DNA of 64,000 nucleotides from Drosophila pseudoobscura. Lineage: Eukaryota > Arthropoda > Insecta > Diptera > Drosophilidae. The stretch is from assembly GCF_009870125.1 (NCBI RefSeq), contig NC_046680.1, positions 10,726,001-10,790,000 of the forward strand, given 5' to 3'. The notes below the pieces were generated by a model. It ran no database searches and had not been told where the DNA came from. It saw nothing but the letters and a program-made list of their open reading frames with translations. Position 1 is the stretch's first letter; each line of letters begins with the position of its first letter. This document shows, in pieces, positions 44,501 to 57,000 of the stretch. A program made the position numbers and the translations under genes.

Positions 44501-47500
44501 TCGGACTCGGAGCCGGAAAGAGGGACCAGGACGAGGAGCAGGTCTGGTGCAGGAACAGCTTTTACCACATTCGGACTGACTCGAAAACTTTTTCACTTTT
44601 CAAGTTCTCGCTCCTCTGACTGCACTTCGCCTCGTTTCGTATCGCTTCGTGCCACTCCTCTCTGTGGCGCCTAGCGCCCGCTCTCTCTCACTCTCTCTCT
44701 CTCTCTCTCTCTCAGTACCTCCTGTATCTACATGTGTACGTATACCCCATCTGTTAGCCTATCTCCGTGCTCCCACTGGTTGCACTTTCGTGCACTCAAG
44801 AAGGAGCCACCACAAAATCTTTCTGCCGAACCAGAACCCGAACCGTGGCGACCAGGACCAAGAGCCGTCGTTTCTTTTGGCTGCAGCTGAGAGAGACACC
44901 GACAGAGACAGAGCGACAGAGAGCCAAAGCTCTGTGGCAGATCTAGGGGGCAGAGGGCCTATGTGCCTAGGTGCCTAGGTGGCAGGCAGGCAGCGAACTC
45001 TGGGCAATGCAACAGCACTATACAGGCGATGCAGGCGATACAAGCTGCGATACACAGATACTCTCGCACCTGCACTGAGAGAAACGTTCCAGCAAGAAGT
45101 CTAAAAGGTTTATGGAGACAAAACTCAATCGTTTCAGAACTATTTTGCCAAACAGTACGTATTCGAAAAGAAAACGTATTCAAGTTGAATGTCTCTCTTT
45201 TGAGTAGTGGGTGTTTTTCTCAGTGTTTCGGATACAAACCCAAAAACAGCCACAGCAAAAAAAGCAGAGCAAACTGTGTGCCTACGATTCGTGGGTTTAC
45301 CCCACTACATCGATAGCTCGATGCAATGGCAATGGGAGCTTTTGGTGCACTCTCCGCACAGCCTTCGAGGGGATGCAAACAACGCACACACACACACACA
45401 CACACACACACTGTGGCACACCTATGTATATACCATACAAAAACACCACACAGGGGGGTGGGAGAGGAGCCCCATTCGGGGTGGGCGCAAATGTACTGCG
45501 CCGCCACAACAAATCCCTAAACAAGCAACAACCAACATTGCACAACTCAACTTCCGTCGTCGACACCAACATCGATGGCGGAAGAGCCGACACACGGTTC
45601 GTCCTGGTCCTGCCACTGCCCCCCTACCCCACCCCCTCCCCACCGCTCTCCCGATCCTGTGACTCCTCCACTTGGGGCTCTGAATGCGACTCCTGCTGCT
45701 GCTGCTGCTGGTGCTGCTGCATTCTGCATATAGAGCGGAATTTCCGGTCTAACCTCACAGCGCCCAAGCGGAAATACAAGCGGATTAGCTTTTAGATTTA
45801 TATACTAACAAACACCGATTAGACAGGTTGGGGGGGTGGGGGGGTTTGGGGACAGAGACGAGAGAGAGACACACACACTCACAAAGGAAAAGGGGAGTGG
45901 GTAACTCCACTGTCCGCAGAGGGCGAGAAAGCTTCATTCTGTTACATGGTTCGGAGAGTTTTTGCGTGCCAGCAACACATTTCACTACGAAAGATGAAAG
46001 GCAGAGAGAGAAGGGGCAAGATAGAGACAGAGAGGTAAACAGGCAGAGGCAGAGGGAGAGAGAGTGACAGGAAGAGTATTGGAGGAGACCCAGTGCTCTT
46101 CGCATCCTAGATTTCGTTGTTTTTGTTGCTGCTGCTGCTGCTGCTGGCGCTGCATTTTAGTGTTTCCTGCTCGAAGTTCAAATGTGAGAATATTTTCCAT
46201 CGATGGAACCCACCACCACACCACCCCTCCGCCCAACACTCCTCCAACATGCCTCTGGTCCTTGCTTTACTGGTTTTTAGTGTTCATTTTTCAGATGCCA
46301 ACAACTTTGGGTTATTTCCCAACTAATAGAGCTTGCTATTCCGGCCCCAAGCCATCAACACGAGTAGCTTGGGCAAAATCCTAGACAAAAACAATTTCAT
46401 GCCACATTTTTACTTGGGCCCAAAGTCTAACCAATTAGCCTTGGAAACTGTGAGCCTGGGAGTTACAATTTCAAGAGAGAATCCCAGTTAGAATTTTGGT
46501 TTGCTGATTGATTGATTACGGAGCAAGAATTCCAACATAATTTGTGGGACTCTCATTTGCTAGGGCAAATGATTTTTGGAGCCAGTTGTTGGAAATGTTT
46601 TCCGGTTCACATTTCAATTTGGAACATCAGGAATTTAAGAGTAGTTCAGGATCTTTTTGTGCGTAAGTCCTGTAAAGCAACTCAATTTCTAAAGAATGTT
46701 TGCTTCATCAGTTCCCAGAAAATCCCTTTAATTAATGTTTTTTAGTAATTTTTCATTCCCAATCATTACAATTAATTTACATCTGTCCTAAAACAGCTGT
46801 TGTGACTATTTTAATTTGTGTATGAACAAGTAAAGAATTTCTGCCATTTTTTAGTTTAATTAATTTAATTTTTTTACTTTGCAATTTAAAAAAAAATTAT
46901 TTTGATTTTTAATTAAATAAATATGCACTGTTTTAGTGGTTTATTTATTTAATTATTTATTAAAGATTTTCTGCAATTTTTTAGTTTAATAAATTTGTTC
47001 TTTTTAATTTGCAATTTAAAAACAAAATTAGCTTTATGTTTGATCAAATAGCTGTGAACTGTTAGTGGTTTATTTATGTACCTAGTATATAATAAAGAGT
47101 TTTTGCAATTTAGTAATTAATAAATGTGTTCCTTTTTAATTGCAGCTTAAAAACAAAAAATCCTTTGTGTTATTTAATTACATAAATGTGGACTGTTCTA
47201 GTTGTATATTTGTTTAATCTAATTCTAAAACTATTCGCAACACTCGTGCACTCATATAGTTCGCCATTTTGAAACTTTTTGCCACCGTGCCACAGGAAAT
47301 GGGCGGCAGCACCACCACTCTGCACATCTGCCACGCCCGCACAAATCACAACTCCCAGACTATTACTCTATATAGTCATTCTGTATACACAGATATAGCT
47401 ATACCAGTTTTTTTTTATTTTATTTTTTGTTGCTGCTTGCAAAAAACTTTTTTGGTCCTGGGGATCGGAGGAAATGGTGCGCCACCTTAAAAATTGCAAT

Positions 47501-48028
47501 GAAAGTCGTCGTCAAATTGTCATAAAAATACGATAACTTTGTTTTGTGTTGTTCCTCCGTTTTGTTATGCCCCTCCTCCCCACCACCCCACCACCCCACC
47601 ACGACCCCCTCACTATTTCTCTCTCTCTCTGTGTCTCTCGTTCTGTCTTTCTCTCATCTCCCACTCTTGGGTGTTGTTACTGTTTTTGCCGCTTTGCCAA
47701 CTACGAGAGTATGATAAATTTTTACGATGTTGCCATAACAATAAACCGAGCTTCGGCTGCCCTGGCTTTGGCATGGTGGCGGGCATGTGAAAAGCGCGCG
47801 TGGAAAATGCAGAACGTGAAAAACTAATAAAAATCTGCTCTTGCGGAGCGATGCTGGAAAAACTTTTATGGCCAAACTACGCGCTTCATCACAAAAAGAC
47901 GGGCGCGCGACAGGCGGGGGACGGCGGACGGTGGGTGGCGGACGGTGGGTGGCGGACGGTGGGTGGCTGTGTGCTCAGTGCAAATGTGAAAAGTGTAAAA
48001 ATATCTCAGGTGCAGGAATGGATAAGAG

Positions 48029-48061
<33 letters not shown>

Positions 48062-51000
48062 TGTCAAAGGGGCGATGTAGGGTTGAGAGAGTGCAAAGTT
48101 TTGCTCCCTTCCTTTGTGTCATCTCTGCTTTCTCTTCTCGAAAAGTTGTTTGCTTCCGCTTCTACGTAAAGTTTTTAAAGCCAGAACACGGACAACAGAA
48201 AAGAACATTTTTCTTGACAATGAACGATTATTTTTTGTAAAAGTGTCAACTTTGATTGACAGCAGGAGGAGCGAGACATACCCCGTGGCACTGTACCTCT
48301 CAAACAAAAAACCATAGCATACACTTGAGCGCAGAGGCTGATCAACAACAGGTTGGTAGGGCTTCCAACTCGTACTCCAAGTCGTATGTTCAACCTCCTT
48401 GCAGTTTGATCAACCATGTCACGAACTGAGTGCCCCTCTTTACGGGAACTTTTTAGGCTTAAACTTAAACCATGTGCATGCACATGGAGAAAAGCCAGCC
48501 AACTTGAAGCCGCCACCAAAACCATGATAATAGTCTCCCCACTCCAACACCGGAGTGGGGCCAGGAGGAAAAGGATGGACAGGATGGGGAGGAGTTCTCA
48601 AGAGGCGTAGGTGGGGTCTGTGTTTGGCTTTGGGATATTTTTGGATTTTGGTTTTGCAAATGGATTTATAACCCCTTGTGTGATTTTATAGGCCCTTAAG
48701 CCATTGTTCAAATAACCCAGCGTGCCAAGGCACCCCATCCCCATCCCCACCCAAACATCCAACTCTCATGTTGACTGACTGTTCCCTGTGCCTGGGATGC
48801 GTATGCGTATCCGTATAATGATATTTAAGGAACGGATGTGTATGCAAAACCAATAATAAGACGGTCGTACACAGGGGAGAAGAGGACTCCGACTGGCAAT
48901 AGGATAGATGATGGGTTGGACGCTTGGATGGATGTTGGGCCGGTGGATGGTGGGCCGGTGGTGGCTCGAGCTGGGGCTGAGGCTGGTGGTCCGTGTCAGT
49001 TCAGGCCGAAATGATTTAACAAGTGGTGCGTGTATCGATTCAATTGAATTTTCAAATGTTGCTGTTGCCCACTGAGGCATGAAGTTTCGTGCATAGGACC
49101 AGTAACAGGATCTGGTCCATGCCACTGAGGCACAGTATCCTTATCATACTCATTCCCATACCCATTACCAAGCTCATCCTCATCCTCATCCACATCATCA
49201 TCATCATCGCCGTCGCCTGAAGCCAACTTACATATATATGTATATCTGAAGTACTCGTATTTGGTGATGTACTATGTATACCAATGCCACTTGATATCTG
49301 TCTTCGGAATCAGGGTAAGGGTGAATGGAATCAAGGGATGGAATACACAAAAACAAAGAGTAAGCTTATCTAATACCAAATCCTCTGGGTATACACTGGA
49401 TAAAGTACCATTTCCCCGCCCCCATTCGTGTAGTGCGGCTCTACGAAATATTTAACACATTTCCACATCGGCAAAAGAGCTTTAATTAAAAAATCGCACT
49501 GTAGAGGGCTCCACGGGCACTGAAGAGCAATCGGTAATAAATACCGTTGTTCAGCAGCAAGCAACAACGACATGCACAATCATGCACAGGCCGCGGCGAG
49601 ACCACGTGAGTGAGCGGGCAAAGCAATGGCAACAATTCAATTAAAATGCCAAAGGGTAGGGGTCGAGTGGGGAGCGAAATTAACCCCTATAAACGAATAA
49701 TATGCTCAGAATGATGCACTTAAAAACGCATTAATCAGATCGCCAATTATGCTGGACGTCTGTTGCATGCGTTTGAGTGGAATAAGTGCAAGAGAGAAAA
49801 CCAAAGAGGGAGAGAGAGAGAGCGTGCGGACACGTGCTTGGAAGTGCGTGGCATACCCCATCTTTTTGAAGACCAACGAATGATGGGAAAATGGAAATTA
49901 TTATGTAAGCCAACCACCGCGGCATACAGAGTCAAAACCAGCCTGCACTGAAAGAAAAAGTCTACCTGTAATAGGGTAATAGGTACATATATGTATATAT
50001 TTTATTTTCAAATAAAATCTTTATTTGTTTAGCTAAAGAGAGACTTCAACATCAATTTCTCGCAGTAAAGCATTATCACTATTATCCATATTAGTTAAAT
50101 CTATAATTACAATCAATCACGCATCGGATTTTTCTCAGTGCAGTCCACTTGGACCCCTTTTCAAAGAACTAAAAGCATATAAAAGCTTTCGTGTCGTCAT
50201 TAAAAACTGTTTTTGCTAATTAAGTGCTCAATTGAGCATTCAATTTCAGACTCAGAAGGAGAGTGAGAAAGAGGGAGGGGAGCAAGAGAGGAGGGAAAAA
50301 GCAAACAACAGCCAAAGCCGGGTAAATACCCAACCAAGAAAAGCAACAACAAAAAGGAACACGAGGCAAAAGCAACCGAAAAGAAAATCAGTAACAGAAG
50401 CCGTACCCAGAAACAGAACGCAAACGGTGGCTGGTGGTCGCTGCTCTAGAACCCTCTACCTGCTTGCTTGTGGTTTCCCTTCCTCCATCCGCCATCCACG
50501 ACCCAACATCCTTTCACACAAGCCAAAGGCAAGCGAAACGAAATGAACGAAAATATAACAAAGTTGGTTTATTTGCACTGTTAATGCAAAATTATTCCCC
50601 AGGGGAGAGGTGTGGTCCGTGGTGCGACTACAGTGGAGACTGGCTATTAAATAAAGTGAGCAAAACTAAAGTGCAGTTCATAAAAGCTCTTGTCAATCCA
50701 TTGCTTAGATTTTAACAAGTTTAATTGCTTAAAACAACTGGAGTTTATCTCGTCAGAGTCTTCACTGTACAAAACAAAAGAATTGGGATCGGATCGGCAG
50801 CGGCACTGCCAGACCAACACGAAATTCACTCTTCTCTCGCACAAAAAGCGCGCCGCTCTACGAGCACAAAAGAGAGAAAATACAAAAAAAAAAAATTAGA
50901 AAACGAAAACGAAACACAGCAGCGACGGAGTCAGAGCCCAGACCAGACCAGACCCAAGTCGACATAAGGGCAAACATGATTCAATAAAATTACGCTGCGA

Positions 51001-54000
51001 AAGTATGCAACAGAAACAAGCAAACAAAGTGATGAATAAGGGAAAAATACAAACACACATACATACATACATATGTATGCAGGGAGAGGCGGAGAGTGCT
51101 GAGCAGAGCTTATAGAGTAAACATTTATTCCCCGTTGAATGAGAATGAATGTGAAGAGCAACAAAACCACGAGCCAAAGGCACTGAAACGCGCAGCGTTG
51201 GCGGCAGCGGCGGCGGCGTCGAGGGCACACCAAAAGAAAGGAAAAGAAAAAGTACTTAAAAAGCTCACAAGCAAATATTTATAACAGTAAATCACTTTGG
51301 CGCTTGCACATACACAAACAGACAGCACGGGGGAGGGACGCAAGCAGAGACTGCGAGAGCGGGGCAGTGCAAAAGTGCAATAAGAGCAACACGAAACCTG
51401 CGCTACTCAAATGTTGTTCTTAAGTACTGGCCAAACGAAGCAGCCGCAACCTGGCTAAATTCAAAAGAACCTTAAAGGAATTTCGGGTTGGGACAGGAGA
51501 GTGATCGAAAAATATGTAAGCCTAATAAAAATAGCTCTACAAAGTGTTCGGCTATGGTCTTGGCAAACAAAAACCCCATCAGCAATCCCGTAATTACCAT
51601 TAAACCATATCTCATATGTCCTTGACTACCAAATAATAACGCAACAAGTGTGCGAGCACACTTACTTTTATCCTCTCAACGAATTAGCACAGTGGATTAT
51701 TTTATAATTTTAAAAATATAAACCGAAAAGAAATCGAATACATACATAAATGTTCTATGCGAGGAGTACTGCTGGCTCGTTTAGCCAGTACTTGCGTCTC
51801 TGGCAAAATCTTTGTCCTGGGAGACGTGGGGCAAGAAAAACCAGCAAATATTTAAATACGTGCGCTAAAACACACAATAAAAGCGTAAACAAATACAAAG
51901 TAAATATGGCGGCAGCGACGGCGGTAAGGAGGCAACAACAACTGCACCAAAGCTCGCAGTAAGGGGGAGGGGGCGGGTTCCAAGGCTTATGGCATTCGCT
52001 ATCTCCTTCTCCTGGTTCTACTTCTACCCTTTCGTTTTGTTGCACTTCGGGGTTGATAAAATTCAAAGTCACTTTGTGTCTGTGTGGGTGTTCAAGTGTT
52101 TGCTTTAGTTGTTGTCAAGTTTTTTAATTAAATTTGGGGTGCACAACCAGACTTAATGGACAAAACCCACCAAAAAAGAAGTACCAAGAGGTGGGACGAG
52201 AGTAAGAAAACTTTTGTCCCAGAAATTAGTTGCCAACAATGGGATTATCTCTCTTGCAAAAGTTTCCCTTTTTCTTTTCCCTTAGATCGAAGATCCTATT
52301 AGCCAGGCCAATAAAAACCCCCAACAATGTACTCTTCGCATTAAGATATGCAAAAAGTTGTGAAAGAGTTTAAAATGCAATTTGAATATGGAGTAATCTC
52401 TGCCCATAAATGTTGCATTTCTCAGGGAGAACTGGAAACCCCAACAAAGCAAATGGGGAAATCTCTCTTCCGATTGCAATTTTCGAAAAAAAATAATAAT
52501 CCATGGTCTGGTTGAAATTGAATAACAAAATACAGAAGCTCGGACCCAATGAACAATAGAAGTGGTCCTCGTGAAATGTGAAATGTGGGGACGGGGTGAA
52601 AGCAGCACACAAATAAATATGTTTAACCAAATTGCTAACCAACAAAAAAAAAACCCCCACCAGAAAACCCCTCGCAAAGGAGAAAAGGACAAGTCAAGCG
52701 TAACATATTTATTGACGTTGCGGTTGCTGGACCCGGACACAGAGCCGGACCCGGCCGAGACACACACGCACACACACACACACACACACATTAGATTTCA
52801 GTTAGCTGGCAAGCAGCAAAACCACCACTAACCACTGACACCAGCACCACACAACAACACGCTGAGCCCTGTGTTGGGCCGGTGGGGCCACCTCCCCACT
52901 CCCACCCCAGAAACAGAAGCCACGGAATGAGTGGCACTTGCAAGTGTGGTGTTTATGTTCCATACATCAGGGGTTTATGGGCTAAACGTTTATGTGTCTG
53001 GCAACAACAAGCTTTTAAAGGGTTTCCACACACACGCACACACGACCATATGGGGGGTAGTCGATGCTGACGCCACTTGAAATTTCACTTACACCCACCC
53101 CACCCTGTTTTTTGTGTGCCTGTGTGTGTGCCACACAGTTGACGTTGCACACTTCGTTGACTCCCAAAAGACGCCCACACTCAAAATGGTTGACCTCGGA
53201 GGCCACCCCAGCCCCCCCAACAGTCAGATAAGACGGAGGTTGGGGCGGGGGTATTACAAAATGTATTTTATCTTCATCGATTGGCAGAATTTATATCTTT
53301 TTTCATGCCACATCAGCGTTTTATATACATGCTCGTCCGTACTATATGTACATATCGAATGAGAATGCGAATAAAGATTTAGGGTAGCTGTTTCCCCTCC
53401 CCCCTCCCCACACCCCTTGAGTTGAGGTTATGTGCTGACAGCTAAAAGCACCAACATATGCATATCCTCGATGGCGGAGAGATAAATCAGCTGTGCTCCC
53501 AGCAGATGATTACATGGGGATGAAGTTGTAAGTCGACGAGATGCTAGAAAAAGATGTACAGGCAAATACACACTACCATACAGTGGACAACACAATAAAC
53601 TGCCATATTATGCAAATCAATATCAATAAGGATGCTAGATGGTAGATGGTAGCTGGTAGATTGCTGAACTTTGTGCAAACTGTTGGAAAAACATATGTCT
53701 GATGTGTGGTTGGTGATATGCATCTATTAAAATGTTTCAACTATCCCATAACCCATATTGCCTTGAAGTATTCCTTAAAAATTGCTCAAATTTGTTCCAT
53801 TTCTGGGACTAAATTTACATTTTATATCCATGTTAATTCCTCCTACCTCCATCGATTGTACTGAATATTCAAACCTCAAACCAGAAATCATTTCATTTTT
53901 TTTCAATTTACATAATTCTGTTGTACGCAACACTCTCATACGTACAGCACTCCTTATGCAGCATTGGCACTCCCCTTTTATGAACCTTTCAACTTGCAAT

Positions 54001-57000
54001 CATGTTTGCCAATTATGCAAATGATGATGCGACCCACTGTGCGTGCAGGCAGAGCCACTGTGGGGCATAGCTGGGTAAATACTCTCCAAACACTTGGCTT
54101 CGTGTTTACCACAATTTACTCCGACTCGAGTTAACACAAACACACACACACAAACACAGATACTAAAGCAGAGAGAAAGAGAGAGAGAGACAGCGAGAGG
54201 GGGGTATGGGCAAATATAAATGCACATTTTTTGCCCACAATTTCCTGGAAGCAAGGGAGAAAGAGTGACAGAATGGGTGAATGAGAGAACGAGAGAGAGG
54301 GGGGAATGGACGAGTGTGGGGGGGAATGGGGAATGGCGGGGAATGGGGAATGGGGAATGCGAGCACAATAAACTGAAAGGAAGGCAAGGGTCGGGGGTCG
54401 GGGTAGGTCGTAGCTTGCCACAAGCCAAATATGTCTGTGTCTGGGCTCGACTACCCTCCCGCCCTCCTACCCTTCTTCATTCCTTCGCCGTATTTCTGTT
54501 TCATTCTTTCTCTCATTCTACACAGTCCTGCCGTCTCTTGCCTTCATTCTATATGTATAAATATGTGTCTGTGGGTGTGTCTGTGGGTGTGTCTGTGTGT
54601 TTGTGTGTCTGGAAAGTGTGGCAATAAAAAGGATAATGTAACTGTTATTCTACGCAAAGCGGAAGCGAACGAGGGAGCGCGGCAGGAGCCAGAAGTGTGG
54701 TGCAAGTGTTTGAAATATTTCTGTGGCAAAGGTGGCAACTTGGGCCGAGGAGGTGGACTCCTCTGCTCACCAACAAGATGTGGCACAAGTAAAAAGCACA
54801 ACCAAAGGCTGCAACAACAGCACAAAACGAAGTTTGGTCTGGGCCGTGCGGTTGCACAGTGGAGGAGTTGAGGAGTGGAGGAGTGGCGTGGCTGTGGCTC
54901 GAACAGGATGCGGTGCTGGGGACTCCTCCTTTGCTGAGTGACTGACTGAACAAGTGGCAACGAGGAAATGACTGTCCTGTGGCAGGGGCTGGGGAAGGCC
55001 ACAGGCCACCTCTGGCAAGAGCCAGAGAGCGTACGAGCAGAAACGAAACGAAACGAAAGGAGACGAGACGAGACGACACGAACAAAAGTGCCAAAGAGCG
55101 AAGCCGGAAAATTGTGTGGAAATTTGAGCTTCTTTTGAAATTGAGGCCGGAAATGACACCCACACGTACCACAGTGTGTGTGTGTGTGTGAGAGGGAGAG
55201 AGGGCACAAGCGAAAGAGAGAAAGCACAGACGGAGAGAGGGTGGAGAGGGAGTTAGAGAGGGGGCCGTATAAGGAGAGTGAGAGAGAGAGAGCTGTCTGT
55301 CCCGCTGTTGTGTTAAACAAAATGTTTGCGGGTGCAATAAGCGTAAATTCAGTGGTTTTATGTTCACTTATTCAACTCCTCCATAACCAACCACCACCCA
55401 CCCAGTCCAGCCAGTCCACCCACTCCAGGGAAAACCACCTTCGCCCTTCTTCTGTGGGGCACAACTTCATTTTATTGAGAGCAGCGCAGCAGATGGGTGG
55501 GTGGCAGCTGCCACAGCAGCAACCCCCCCACATTCGGGTGGCAATATACTTTTTGCAAATCGATGCCAACTCCTTAAACGATGGGTGGGCCGGTGCCTAG
55601 GCTGGGGCTTTGGGTGGGGCTCTCTGGTCCGTTGTGGCACTGCTGCTGCAGGAAGCGTGTGGCATGTTGAATGGGTCTTGAGTGTTTTCGTATGGTTGAC
55701 AGGATAACACGGAGTAATTCAATTCGAAATACTTTATGCTGTTGCTTTTATTATTTGTGCTTTCTCGTTAGCTCCCTCTCTCTCTCTCTCTCTCCCACTC
55801 TCTCCATCCATCTTTCGTTCTTTTGCTTTACGGATTGCTGTTGTCGGAAGTGGCATTTGTAGGTGGGTTCTGGGAATGTATGCGGTATATATGTGTGTGT
55901 GTGTGTGTGTGTGTGGGGGGCGTGTGGGGTGTAGAATCAGGGGGTAGCCGCATAAACGAGCACACACACACACAAACAGAGGGGGGCTAAGGCTCTATCT
56001 GTATCTGTGTATTTTGTGGTTTCTCTGTTTATTTATTTTTATGATGTTTCCTTTTTGGCATTTTATTGAAGAAGTTTACCGACGCCATTGCTCTTGCATA
56101 AATAACTGAGAGCTGGGATAGAGAGGGGGGAGGAAGTGCTAACAAGCACATAGCCCCCCGCCCCCCCTGCCCCCCTCGCCACCCTTCACCACCCACCCAG
56201 TCCGCCTCATTGCAATTCATAAAAAATCAATATTTATTACAGCTGCTAGTGGTGCACGGTACATGGTCCTTGCCATCACCACCTCCTTCCTCGCCACCCC
56301 TAACCCATCACCAGGCCCCTCCCCACCCCTCGACCCTGTGATTGGGCATTTAATCAGTTGATTTCTTATTCAACTTGAGGTTCTTTTTGCCCTTATTTTC
56401 TTTGCTTTTATACTGGGAAATGCAATTAGAGAAACTTTTTCCGAGATGGCTGAGGGATGGGGATGGGGAATGGGGTTTGTATTTACGAGTATTCTATTGT
56501 ACAGGGTTTCCTAGTGCTATATGTGGGTGGGCACACACACCCCCCTAAGGGGGTCACAAAAATAAAAAAAAAAATAAAAAATTTTAAATAAATAAAATCC
56601 TCGAATCCTGTGGGGTCCGGCGAACCGAAGCTTTTGATACCCTTTCCGATCTATCATTCCTATAAAACTAAAATGTTTGATGATGATGTTGGAAATATCT
56701 TTAGAAAAACGGTAATTATATTGCTTTTTTTCTCATTTTGAACATAGGTTTCTGATATCATAGCGTACCATATGATACGATATTATATTTTGTTGATTCC
56801 GTTTTATGTTTGAAAAAATATCATCGAAGTTATTACTATTTTTCATTGGAGACATCTGTGTGGTGAAAATCACAATACCCTCCGCAAGGGTACACAAAAA
56901 ATGCAATATAGTCAATAAAAGAATTGCAAATGAATCACAACTGGAATATTTGAAATGTTTCCATTGCAACCATATACATATCGAGTTTGTAACTATGGCG

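Noticed and set aside
50178..50201. TATAAAAG followed by TCATT on the plus strand as a promoter
   Set aside because: The initiator-like word is only about 21 bases from the TATA box, too close, and no exon follows.
54544..55367. 240-260 codon minus-strand frames rich in Ser/Leu/His
   Set aside because: They arise from CT/GA and GT/CA simple repeats in the intron; no domain, no codon bias, and different frames overlap equally well.
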